Part shown: piece by piece, positions 1 through 7,505 of the stretch
How the letters are laid out: each line of letters starts with the position of its first letter
Numbering within the stretch: position 1 is the first letter of the stretch
Assembly: GCF_028291745.1 (NCBI RefSeq)
Contig: NZ_JAQGNQ010000018.1
Span: 1 to 32,463 of the forward strand
Origin: Ramlibacter sp.
GTDB taxonomy: Bacteria > Pseudomonadota > Gammaproteobacteria > Burkholderiales > Burkholderiaceae_C
Direction: 5' to 3'
Length of the DNA: 32,463 bases
Notes under the pieces: model-generated
The model's database searches: none
Seen by the model: the letters and a program-made list of their open reading frames with translations, nothing else
What the model was told of the DNA's origin: nothing
Translations under genes and position numbers: made by a program

Positions 1-1910
1 TCCCTCAGGTGTTCCGGGCTCACCGCTGCTGCCGGAATCGCGGTGCCGACCTGCAAGCCGACGCGATTGAACATGCCGCGGCGCAGCGGCCGCACCATGG
101 CCTGGCCGTTTTCCACGCGGCTGAAGAACGAGCCCCAGAGGTTGGTCAGCGCCATCGGCACCACCAGCGGCTCGACGCCTTCGGCGCGCGCGCGCTCCAG
201 CACCTTCATCACGCCGCCCTTGAAGGGCTGCAGCTGGCCGTCGCGGGTGAGCGCGCCTTCGGGGAAGATCGCCAGCAGGTCGCCTTCGCGCAGCACCTGC
301 GCGGCGCGTTCGAAGGCGGCCTCGTACACGGCGGGATCCTCCTTCTGCGGCGCGATCGGGATCGCCTTGCCCAGGCGGAACAGCCAGCCGAGCACCGGCA
401 CCTGGAAGATGCGGTGGTCCATCATGAAGTGGATCGGCCGCGGGCTGGCCGCCATCAGCAGCACCGCGTCGACGAAGCTCACGTGGTTGCACACCAGCAG
501 CGCCGCGCCCCTCACCGGGATGTTCTGCTCGCCCTCCACGCGAAAGCGATAGGCGAAGTGCGTCGCCACGAAGGCGACGAAGCGCAGCAGGTATTCCGGC
601 ACCAGCAGGAAGATGTAGCCGGCCACCAGCGCATTGGCGATGCCCACCAGCAGGAAGATCTGCGGGATGGTGGCGCCGGCCTGGAGCAGCGCGCCGGCGA
701 TCACCGAGCTGGCGATCATGAACAGCGCATTCAGGATGTTGTTGGCCGCGATGATGCGGGCGCGGTGGGTTGCCTGCGCGCGCAACTGGATCAGCGCGTA
801 CATGGGCACCGAATACAGGCCGGCAAAGAACGACAGCAGCGCCAGGTCGGCCATCACGCGCCAGTGCGCGCCGACAGAGACGAACTGCGACAAGGTGAGC
901 GATGCCGACGGCGGCAGGCCGCGCGCGGCGAAGTACAGGTCGACGGCAAACACCGTCATGCCGATCGCGCCCAGCGGCACCAGGCCGATGTCGACATGAC
1001 GGCGCGACAGCAGCTCGCAGGCCAGCGAGCCGGAGCCGATGCCGATGGAGAACACCACCAGCAGCAGCGAGGCGACCTGCTCGTTGCCGTGCAGCACCTC
1101 CTTGGCGAAGCTGGGGAACTGGCTGAGGAACACGGCGCCGAAGAACCACATCCAGCTGATCCCGAGCAGCGAGCGGAACACCACGAGGTTGACGTGCGCC
1201 AGCTTCAGGTTGCGCCAGGTCTCGGTGACCGGGTTCCAGTTGATCTTGAGGTTGGCATCGGTCGCGGGCGAGACCGGCACCCATTGCGCGACGCAGCGGC
1301 CCACGATCGCGAGCGCAATGCACGCAGCGCCGACCCAGTGCGGCCCCACCTGCGGCACCGCGACGAGCAGGCCGCCGGCGACGTTGCCCAGGAGGATGGC
1401 CACGAAGGTGCCCATCTCCACCATGCCATTCCCGCCGGTGAGCTCGCGCTCCGCGAGGTGTTGCGGCAGGTAGGCGAACTTGACCGGCCCGAACAGCGTG
1501 GAGTGCAGGCCCATGAGGAAGGTGCAGGCCAGCAGGATCGGCACGTTGGCCACGAAGAAGCCGATGGCCGCCAGCGTCATGATCCCGATCTCCAGCCACT
1601 TCACCAGGCGGATCAAGGTGCGCTTGTCGTACTTGTCGGCCAGTTGGCCGCTGGTGGCGGAGAACAGCAGGAAGGGCAGGATGAACAGCGCGCCGATCAC
1701 CAGGCCGGCCATTGCCGGCGGCAGCCAGCCGACCTGCAACTGGTAGGTCACCATCACGGTGAAGGCGAACTTGAACAGGTTGTCGTTGGCGGCGCCGGCG
1801 AACTGCGTCCAGAAGAAAGGCGCGAAGCGGCGCTGGCGCAGCAAGGCGAACTGATTGGGGTGCGCTTCGGCGTGGCCCGTGGCGGGCTGGGCGAGTGCAG
1901 TTGTATTCAT
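1..1910 (-). CDS. MFS transporter fused to PlsC-type acyltransferase (LplT/Aas-like), 3' end outside window
   Basis: Begins at ATG 1908-1910 and stays open for 636 codons to the window edge, so the C-terminus is missing. The N-terminal ~420 residues form a hydrophobic multi-span transporter of the major facilitator type (start MNTTALAQPATGHAEAHPNQ, then FFWTQFAGAANDNLFKFAF, the typical opening of LplT-like carriers). From about residue 450 a 1-acyl-glycerol-3-phosphate acyltransferase domain follows, with H476-x4-D481 in NHVSFVD and the FPEG block near residues 549-552. Known relatives flip lysophospholipids across the inner membrane and re-acylate them; LplT and Aas do this as separate proteins in enterobacteria, and fused forms occur in Betaproteobacteria. 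Whether an acyl-ACP synthetase domain follows, as in Aas, cannot be seen. It lies downstream of the FIST gene on the same strand, separated by 206 bp containing an inverted repeat, so it may be its own transcript. Substrate is inferred from family only. Confidence 0.88.
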   Translation of the reverse strand, partial: MNTTALAQPATGHAEAHPNQFALLRQRRFAPFFWTQFAGAANDNLFKFAFTVMVTYQLQVGWLPPAMAGLVIGALFILPFLLFSATSGQLADKYDKRTLIRLVKWLEIGIMTLAAIGFFVANVPILLACTFLMGLHSTLFGPVKFAYLPQHLAERELTGGNGMVEMGTFVAILLGNVAGGLLVAVPQVGPHWVGAACIALAIVGRCVAQWVPVSPATDANLKINWNPVTETWRNLKLAHVNLVVFRSLLGISWMWFFGAVFLSQFPSFAKEVLHGNEQVASLLLVVFSIGIGSGSLACELLSRRHVDIGLVPLGAIGMTVFAVDLYFAARGLPPSASLTLSQFVSVGAHWRVMADLALLSFFAGLYSVPMYALIQLRAQATHRARIIAANNILNALFMIASSVIAGALLQAGATIPQIFLLVGIANALVAGYIFLLVPEYLLRFVAFVATHFAYRFRVEGEQNIPVRGAALLVCNHVSFVDAVLLMAASPRPIHFMMDHRIFQVPVLGWLFRLGKAIPIAPQKEDPAVYEAAFERAAQVLREGDLLAIFPEGALTRDGQLQPFKGGVMKVLERARAEGVEPLVVPMALTNLWGSFFSRVENGQAMVRPLRRGMFNRVGLQVGTAIPAAAVSPEHLR

Positions 1911-2002
1911 GCGGGTCTCCTGGGAAGACATGATCGCCCATGGACGCGCTGCTGGCACGAGTCTGCGGACGCTCGAAGGCGGGGGTCGCTGAATATCGAT
2001 AC

Positions 2003-2109
2003 GACATCCGGACGCAAAGGACGTAAAAAAATCCTGGAGGTTTTCATCCTTCCCTGGAAGTTCTTTCGCGTCCTTTGCGCAAGCTTCGCGCCCTTTGCGT
2101 TCGGATGTC
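2003..2109. repeat. Imperfect inverted repeat with internal 15-nt direct repeats (REP-like)
   Basis: The arm at 2003-2023 (GACATCCGGACGCAAAGGAC plus G) is matched at 19 of 21 positions by the reverse complement of 2089-2109. In between, the 15-mers TTCGCGTCCTTTGCG (2065-2079) and TTCGCGCCCTTTGCG (2085-2099) repeat with a 20-nt period. The element starts 8 bp beyond the FIST stop codon, so its RNA could fold and end transcription from that gene, although no U-tract is evident. It looks like the multi-copy palindromes common between genes of comamonads; copy number is not visible here. Confidence 0.75.
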
Positions 2110-2116
2110 CGGCTTC

Positions 2117-3364
2117 CTACCGAAATACCGTGAGCACCCCGGTGTAGCCATACAAATGGCTGCGCGCAATCTCGCCGCCTGCGAAGAAGCCCACCAGCGG
2201 CACATCGCCGAGGGCGCGGCGGACGATCTGCATTTCGGCGCTCGGGCCGCCGAAGTGGGGGCCGCCGCGACCCGCGCAACTCACGTACACCGCACCGGCG
2301 ATGGGGCGCGCGGGCGTCGGCGCCGCCAGTGCATCGGAGGCGGCCAGGGCACTGGCCACGGCCAGCGGCAGTTCCTCGGGCTCCAGCTCCTCGCGGATCT
2401 CGGCGCAGATGCGCACCAGGTCCGCTCGCGCGGCTTCGACATCGCGCCGGCAGAAGGCCAGCTTCATGCCGGCGTCCACCTTGGTGGCGATCGCCACGCC
2501 GCGCCGCCGCGGATCGAGGCCGATGATGTGTCGCACGACCACGTCCGTGCCGAAGTGCCCGCTGCGATTGACCACGTCTTCGTTCGCTTCGGTCAGGCCC
2601 ACCAGCGTGCGGCGCAACGCCGCCATCGCGGCCTGCGGCTGTTCCAGCGAGACGCGCAAGTCTTGCAGCAGCACGTCGAGCGCCGGCTCGCCGTCGAGGG
2701 TCGTGACCAGGTTCGCGTCGGCGCCGGTGATGGTGCGGGCCGGGGCCACGGGCTGGCAGCCCTGGGTCACGCGCGATACCAGCTGCACGCCTTCGCCGAA
2801 GGCCACGCCCGAGAGCCCGCCGCGGAACACGCCGCCCGCCTTGCCGTGCCCGTTGATGTTGCCGTTGCCGCCGATGGCGAACTGCACCACGTCGCCCCGG
2901 CTCGAGGCCAGCCCGCCGAACAGGTAGCCGGTCGCCGTGCGGTCGGCCATCTCCGCGATCAGTTCCGCGACGTCGGGCGTGCCGGCATCGGCATGCACCA
3001 GCGCCGTGTAGGGCGTGAAGGTGGATGGCAGCGGCGCGACGCCGGAGAACACGCGGTACTGGTCGCTGGGCAGCGCGCACAGCATCACGGCCAGCGCCGG
3101 CTCGTCGAAGTATTCGACGTTGGACGAGGCAATGCCGATGCCCACCGTGCCGGACCAGTCGGTGACCAGCGGCAGTTCGGCGCCCAGGTGATCCAGGATG
3201 TCCTGTGCCACGTGCGCGTAGTGGTCGGTGATGTACAGCAAGCCGAGCGTCGGCGTGCTCGCGTAGCCGGGCAGCGTCATTTGCGCGCGCAACTGCGCCA
3301 GCACGAGGCCGGCCGCCATCTGCCACTGCGGATGCGTGGCATGGCCGAAGGGGAACAACTGCAT
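2117..3364 (-). CDS. FIST sensory-domain protein (FIST_N + FIST_C)
   Basis: A 415-residue protein starting MQLFPFGHATHPQWQMAAG. The first ~220 residues match the FIST N-terminal layout (GLLYITDHYAHVAQDILDHL, then VGIGIASSNVEYFDEPALAV), and the C-terminal part has the FIST_C signature SCAGRG...GDVPLVGFFAGGEIA followed by LYGYTGVLTVF. FIST domains are predicted ligand sensors, thought to bind small molecules such as amino acids, and usually occur fused to or beside signalling modules. Here the protein is stand-alone: there is no kinase, GGDEF or methyl-accepting domain, and no signal peptide or membrane segment, so it should be cytoplasmic. It begins 10 bp after phaM on the same strand, so the two are probably co-transcribed. 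The ligand and output are unknown; a link to PHB metabolism is inferred from position only. Confidence 0.85.
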   Translation of the reverse strand: MQLFPFGHATHPQWQMAAGLVLAQLRAQMTLPGYASTPTLGLLYITDHYAHVAQDILDHLGAELPLVTDWSGTVGIGIASSNVEYFDEPALAVMLCALPSDQYRVFSGVAPLPSTFTPYTALVHADAGTPDVAELIAEMADRTATGYLFGGLASSRGDVVQFAIGGNGNINGHGKAGGVFRGGLSGVAFGEGVQLVSRVTQGCQPVAPARTITGADANLVTTLDGEPALDVLLQDLRVSLEQPQAAMAALRRTLVGLTEANEDVVNRSGHFGTDVVVRHIIGLDPRRRGVAIATKVDAGMKLAFCRRDVEAARADLVRICAEIREELEPEELPLAVASALAASDALAAPTPARPIAGAVYVSCAGRGGPHFGGPSAEMQIVRRALGDVPLVGFFAGGEIARSHLYGYTGVLTVFR

Positions 3365-3374
3365 GGCGGATCCT

Positions 3375-4058
3375 TCAGCGCGACGGGGTGCTCTTCTTGC
3401 GCGGGGCTGACTTGCGCGCCGCGGCTTTCCTGGCGGGAGCGCGCGGGCTGGCCGGGGTGGCCGCGCGGGCCAGGTCGGTGGCCGCCCGCGTCATGCCGGC
3501 GGCCGTCTTCATGGCCTGCTTCGTGGCATCTCCGACCGCGCTGGCGGTGGCCTCGCCACCGGTCTGCTGCGCGACGTCCTTCATCGCGTTGGCCGCAATC
3601 TCCTGGAACTGGCGGGTGAGCGAACCCCACCACTGCAGGGGATCCACCGGGCTGCCGGCGCTAGCGCCATTGCCGGAGGGCGCGCCGTTGGCCGGCCTGG
3701 TGCCGGCGCTGCCCTTGTCCTTGCCGCCCTCGGCGGCCGCCTGGGGCTTCACCTTCAGCGCCTCGGCCATGTCGGTCATCCGGACGTTCATGCCCTTGAG
3801 GGTGGCGAGCGTCATCTTCTGGACTTCCAGGGCCTGAATGGTGGCGATCAGGGCCTTGCCGTTCTGGTCGAGCCAGAAGTGCACGGCCTTCAGTTCGGCA
3901 ATGCGCTTGTCGAGTTCATCGACATTGAGGGTGGGTGCGATCCAGTTGGACAGGCCCGGCATCTGCGTCATCCCCTGCGAGGCGCCCTTTGCCAGGTTCT
4001 GCAGGAAGTCGAAGCCCGGGACGAATTTGGCAAAGCCGAAATCGCTGTTGTCGCTCAT
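3375..4058 (-). CDS. phaM: PhaM-type polyhydroxybutyrate granule-associated protein
   Basis: A 227-residue protein starting MSDNSDFGFAKFVPGFDFLQ; this N-terminal signature (FGFxKFVPGFDFLQNLAKGA) is characteristic of PhaM of Burkholderiales. A helical region follows (residues ~45-100), then a low-complexity Gly/Ala/Ser linker, a second amphipathic stretch with DPLQWWGSLTRQFQEIA, and a basic tail rich in AARK/APRK repeats (residues ~205-227) resembling histone H1-like PAKKA tails. In Ralstonia eutropha PhaM binds PHB synthase PhaC and DNA, activates the synthase and helps distribute granules to daughter cells. The basic tail here fits nucleoid binding. The start has a good ribosome site (GAGGAG) upstream; a nearer ATG 5 bp upstream is followed at once by a stop. 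The gene precedes the FIST gene by 10 bp. Confidence 0.87.
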   Translation of the reverse strand: MSDNSDFGFAKFVPGFDFLQNLAKGASQGMTQMPGLSNWIAPTLNVDELDKRIAELKAVHFWLDQNGKALIATIQALEVQKMTLATLKGMNVRMTDMAEALKVKPQAAAEGGKDKGSAGTRPANGAPSGNGASAGSPVDPLQWWGSLTRQFQEIAANAMKDVAQQTGGEATASAVGDATKQAMKTAAGMTRAATDLARAATPASPRAPARKAAARKSAPRKKSTPSR

Positions 4059-4159
4059 GGCATGGCCTCCTCAGGTGGTGCTCTGGACAGCTTACCCGAA
4101 CGAGGCGCCGGCGCGCTGCGCGAATGGTGGGGCGCCTGCGGCAACGGCACCCACGAGAA

Positions 4160-4594
4160 TCAGGAAGGCTTGCTCACCGAAACGGGAACCGTGACCGGCA
4201 GCGTCTCGATCTTGCCCTTGGCGTCCTTGAAGCGCAGCGTGATGTTGATGTGGCCGCCCGCCGTAAAGGGCGTCTTCAGGTCCATCAGCATGAAGTGGAA
4301 GCCGCCCGGCGCCAGCTTCAGCGGCTTGCCCGGTGCCAGCGGCAGTTCGCCGGCGGCGCGCATCTTCATCACGTCGCCTTCCATCTTCATCTCGTGGATT
4401 TCCACGATGCCGGCCGCGGGGCTCTCGGCGCCCAGCAGGGTGAGCGGTTCACTGGCAGTGAGCGTCATGTACGCGCCGCTGGAGTCCTGGCCCTTCACGG
4501 CCACGCGGGCCCAGGCCCCATCGACCTTGACGGGGGCGGCGGCCTGGGCAGCGGTGCAGGCGGCGAACAGCAGGGGAAGCAGCAGCTTTTTCAT
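4160..4594 (-). CDS. Periplasmic copper chaperone PCuAC
   Basis: A 144-residue protein from ATG 4592-4594 (MKKLLLPLLFAACTAAQAAA). The first ~20 residues form a Sec signal peptide with cleavage expected after AQA. The mature part is a single cupredoxin-like PCuAC domain (DUF461) with the copper-ligand set of the family: His and Met in IHEMKMEGDVMKMR and the distal pair in GGFHFMLMDL. Such proteins hold Cu(I) in the periplasm and deliver it to the CuA centre of cytochrome c oxidase, often with Sco. No sco or cox gene is visible here. The gene is on the same strand as phaM, 101 bp upstream, and probably a separate unit. A longer reading frame upstream overlaps the VOC remnant and has no signal-peptide logic, so I use the internal start. 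Confidence 0.9.
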   Translation of the reverse strand: MKKLLLPLLFAACTAAQAAAPVKVDGAWARVAVKGQDSSGAYMTLTASEPLTLLGAESPAAGIVEIHEMKMEGDVMKMRAAGELPLAPGKPLKLAPGGFHFMLMDLKTPFTAGGHINITLRFKDAKGKIETLPVTVPVSVSKPS

Positions 4595-4641
4595 GGGCGG
4601 ATTATCCGGCCGCGCTTCCCGGTCTGCGTTAGGCTTACCCC

Positions 4642-4806
4642 ATGGCGCAGCGACTCGAGGCCGCCGGCACCGACTTCGTGCTGCAGGCGCAGCTGCGTTA
4701 CCCCGGCCAGCCAGGTGAACAATGGACCATGTTCTTCCGCGATCCCATCGGCAATCCCATCGAGGTGAAAGGCTTCGCCTCGCTCGACGGTGTCTATGCA
4801 ACCTGA
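4642..4806 (+). pseudogene. C-terminal remnant of a VOC/glyoxalase-superfamily gene
   Basis: A 54-codon frame starting MAQRLEAAGTDFVLQAQLRY contains the hallmark end of VOC (glyoxalase/bleomycin-resistance) proteins: GQPGEQWTMFF, DPIGNPIEVKGFAS and a final VYAT. Full members are about 120-150 residues, so only the second half survives. An in-frame TAG lies at 4630-4632 just upstream, and the sequence before it is the start region of the oppositely oriented PCuAC gene. It ends 91 bp before otsB. The simplest reading is a gene truncated by deletion. A short functional half-domain cannot be excluded, since VOC proteins are built from paired modules. Confidence 0.72.
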
Positions 4807-4897
4807 CCCTGCCCAGGGTGCTGTCGGCAAGGTCCTACGCCGCCCGGTGCCCGGACGGTCTGGCGATGCCGCGTTGTCTTTGCTACGGTCACGCAGC

Positions 4898-5638
4898 ATG
4901 ACGCTCGCGGAGATCCTCTATCCCTCCTGCGCCCTGTTCCTCGACTTCGACGGGACCGTGGTGGACATCGCTCCGCAGCCGCACGCCGTGCACGTACCCG
5001 GCCCGCTGATCGACGTACTGCGCGAGGTGCAGCGCTACCTGCACGGTGCGGTGGCCATCATCTCCGGCCGCCCGATCGCGCAGATCGACGAATTCCTGCA
5101 GCCCTTGCAGTTGCCCGTCGCCGGCGTGCACGGCACCGAACGGCGCAGCCACGACGGCGACCTGCACCTGCTGCACACGCATCCGCTGGACCACGTGGAA
5201 GAAGCCGCCTGCAACCTCGCCGCCCAGCACCCCGGCCTGCTCGTGGAGAACAAGCGCGGCTCGCTCGCCCTGCACTACCGGCAGGCGCCCGAGCTTGAGG
5301 CGCAGTGCGTGCAGGCCATGCAGCAGGCGGTGGACGAATCGCCCGGCGTGACGCTGCTGCGCGGCAAGATGGTGGTCGAGGCCAAGCCCAGCGGGGCCAG
5401 CAAGGGCCGGGCGATCGAGGACTTCCTCGCGGAGCCACCGTTCGCGGGGCGCAGGCCGGTCTTCATCGGCGACGACGTGACCGACGAAGTCGGCTTTTCG
5501 ACGGTGCAGCGCCTGGGCGGCCTGGGCATCAAGGTTGGTGAAGGGCCCTCGGTGGCCTGGCAGCGGCTCGCGCACCCCGCCGCGCTACGAGAACAACTGG
5601 AGGCGGCCCTGGCCGCCCGTGTGACGAGAACCGCATGA
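4898..5638 (+). CDS. otsB: Trehalose-6-phosphate phosphatase
   Basis: A 246-residue HAD-superfamily phosphatase starting MTLAEILYPSCALFLDFDGT. It dephosphorylates trehalose 6-phosphate to trehalose in the cytoplasm, the second step of the OtsA/OtsB pathway. HAD motif I is DFDGT at residues 16-20 (nucleophile Asp16), motif II SGRP near 56-59, the basic motif in SGASKGRAI near 165-172, and motif IV GDDVTDE at 191-197. An in-frame extension to 4790 exists but runs back into the VOC remnant and has no family match, so I choose the ATG at 4898; no strong Shine-Dalgarno is visible, and a weak extended -10-like TGCTACGGT lies just upstream (4881-4889). The stop overlaps the next gene as ATGA (5635-5638), indicating translational coupling. 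Confidence 0.93.
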   Translation: MTLAEILYPSCALFLDFDGTVVDIAPQPHAVHVPGPLIDVLREVQRYLHGAVAIISGRPIAQIDEFLQPLQLPVAGVHGTERRSHDGDLHLLHTHPLDHVEEAACNLAAQHPGLLVENKRGSLALHYRQAPELEAQCVQAMQQAVDESPGVTLLRGKMVVEAKPSGASKGRAIEDFLAEPPFAGRRPVFIGDDVTDEVGFSTVQRLGGLGIKVGEGPSVAWQRLAHPAALREQLEAALAARVTRTA

Positions 5639-7437
5639 ACCAAGAAAAATTCGTGACCCCCTCCTCGCTGCAGGTCGGCATGATCGGCAACTGCGCGTAC
5701 AGCGCGCTGATCGACCAGCAGTCGCGGATCGTGTGGAGCTGCCTGCCGCGGTTCGACGGCGACCCGGTCTTCAACGCGATCCTCGACCCCACCGAGAACG
5801 GCAGCCTCTGGGCTTTCGAGCTGGAGGACTACGAGCGCACCGAGCAGTTCTACGAGCCCAACACCGCGGTGCTGCGCACGCGCATGTACGACCGCAAGGG
5901 CCAGGGCATCGAGGTCACCGACCTGGCGCCGCGCTTCTGGAGCCGCGGCCGCACCTTCCGGCCGCTGTCGCTGGTGCGCCGGGTCAAGGTGCTCTCCGGT
6001 TCGCCGCGCATGCGCGTGCTGCTGCGCCCGCGCTTCGACTGGGGCCGCAGCAAGCCCAGCGTCACGCAGGGCAGCAGCCACATCCGCTACGTCTCGGGCA
6101 ACAACACGCTGCGGGTCAACACCGACGCGCCGATCTCGTACGTGCTGGCCGAGACCTACTTCGTGGTCGACCGGCCGATGAACTTCATCATGGGTCCGGA
6201 CGAGACCCTGGCCACCGGCATCGAGGACACCGCACGCCTGTTCGAGCAGGAGACGGTGAGCTACTGGCGCGCCTGGACGCGCGCGCTGTCGCTGCCGCTG
6301 GAATGGCAGGACGCGGTGATCCGCGCGGCGATCACGCTGAAGCTCTCGCTGTTCGAGGACACCGGCGCCATCGTCGCGGCCATGACCACCTCGATTCCGG
6401 AGGCGCCCGGCAGCGGCCGCAACTGGGACTACCGCTACTGCTGGTTGCGCGATGCCTTCTTCGTGGTGCGCGCGCTCAACTCGATCTCCGAAGTGGCGAC
6501 CATGGAGGAGTACCTGCGCTGGCTGATGAACGTGGTGATCCGCTCGGGCGGCGGCCACATCCAGCCGCTGTATGGCATTGGCCAGGAGGAGAAGCTGCCG
6601 GAGACTATCCTCGAACACCTCCCCGGCTACCGCGGCATGGGCCCGGTGCGGGTGGGCAACCAGGCGCAGGAGCACTTCCAGCACGACGTCTACGGCAACA
6701 TCCTGCTGGGGGCCGCGCAGGCCTTCCACGACCACCGCCTGTTGAAGCGCGCCGGCCGCGCCGAGTTCGCGCACATGGAGGCGGTGGGCGAGCAGGCCTT
6801 CAAGATCTACGACACGCCCGACGCCGGCATGTGGGAGCTGCGCACTCGCGCCCGCATCCACACCTCCTCGGCGCTGATGTCCTGGGCCGCGTGCGACCGG
6901 CTCGCCAAGATCGCCGCCGCGCTCGGATTGCCGGAACGCATCCGCTACTGGCGCGAGCGCGCCGACACGATCCGCAACCGCATCCTCAAGGAATCGTGGA
7001 GCGAGCAGCGCCAGGCTTTTGCCGAGAGCTTCGGCGGCCGCGACCTCGATGCCAGCGCGCTGCTGATGGCCGAAGTGAACATGATCGACCCCAACGATGC
7101 GCGCTTCGTCGCCACCGTCGATGCGCTGGAGAAGTCGCTGTGCGACGGGCCGTTCATGCGGCGCTACGAAGCCTCCGACGATTTCGGCAAGCCCGAGACC
7201 TCGTTCAACGTCTGCACGTTCTGGCGCATCGACGCGCTGGCGCGAATCGGCCGCAAGGCGCAGGCGCGCGAGATCTTCGAGGTGATGCTGAAGCACCGCA
7301 ACCACCTAGGCATGCTGTCGGAGGACATCCATCCCGTCACCGGCGAGATGTGGGGCAACTTCCCGCAGACCTATTCCATGGTCGGCACCATCAATGCGGC
7401 AGTGCGGCTGTCGGCGCCGTGGGACACGGTCATCTGA
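5635..7437 (+). CDS. Glycoside hydrolase family 15 protein (glucoamylase-like)
   Basis: A 600-residue cytoplasmic protein (no signal peptide) starting MNQEKFVTPSSLQVGMIGNC. Residues ~10-220 form the N-terminal beta-sandwich typical of prokaryotic GH15; the (alpha/alpha)6 catalytic domain follows with RNWDYRYCWLRDA at 262-274, PDAGMWELR around 396-403 (candidate catalytic acid Glu401) and LSEDIHPVTGEMWGNFPQT near 561-579 (candidate base Glu563). Family members release glucose from alpha-glucans or act on trehalose, dextran or similar substrates. The gene sits between otsB (ATGA overlap) and otsA, so it belongs to the trehalose operon; it may supply glucose from storage glucan or hydrolyse trehalose. 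Assignment of exact substrate is inference; family membership is clear. Confidence 0.92.
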   Translation: MNQEKFVTPSSLQVGMIGNCAYSALIDQQSRIVWSCLPRFDGDPVFNAILDPTENGSLWAFELEDYERTEQFYEPNTAVLRTRMYDRKGQGIEVTDLAPRFWSRGRTFRPLSLVRRVKVLSGSPRMRVLLRPRFDWGRSKPSVTQGSSHIRYVSGNNTLRVNTDAPISYVLAETYFVVDRPMNFIMGPDETLATGIEDTARLFEQETVSYWRAWTRALSLPLEWQDAVIRAAITLKLSLFEDTGAIVAAMTTSIPEAPGSGRNWDYRYCWLRDAFFVVRALNSISEVATMEEYLRWLMNVVIRSGGGHIQPLYGIGQEEKLPETILEHLPGYRGMGPVRVGNQAQEHFQHDVYGNILLGAAQAFHDHRLLKRAGRAEFAHMEAVGEQAFKIYDTPDAGMWELRTRARIHTSSALMSWAACDRLAKIAAALGLPERIRYWRERADTIRNRILKESWSEQRQAFAESFGGRDLDASALLMAEVNMIDPNDARFVATVDALEKSLCDGPFMRRYEASDDFGKPETSFNVCTFWRIDALARIGRKAQAREIFEVMLKHRNHLGMLSEDIHPVTGEMWGNFPQTYSMVGTINAAVRLSAPWDTVI

Positions 7438-7496
7438 CGATGACCGATAAGGAATGAGGGATAACAAATGACTCCGGCCTCCGCCATTCGTCATCG
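7438..7496. other. Small intergenic inverted repeat between GH15 gene and otsA
   Basis: CGATGAC at 7438-7444 is matched by GTCATCG at 7490-7496, and GAATG (7452-7456) by CATTC (7485-7489), giving a possible stem of 12 pairs with a 7-nt bulge. It fills most of the 68 bp between the two genes. There is no U-run, so it is not a typical terminator; it might modulate read-through or mRNA stability. Confidence 0.35.
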
Positions 7497-7505
7497 GCGA
7501 ATGAA

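Noticed and set aside
9..2147. Plus-strand frame of 712 codons at the left edge
   Set aside because: It is antisense to the transporter/acyltransferase gene, His/Arg/Gln-rich, and matches no family; the minus strand shows clear family motifs throughout.
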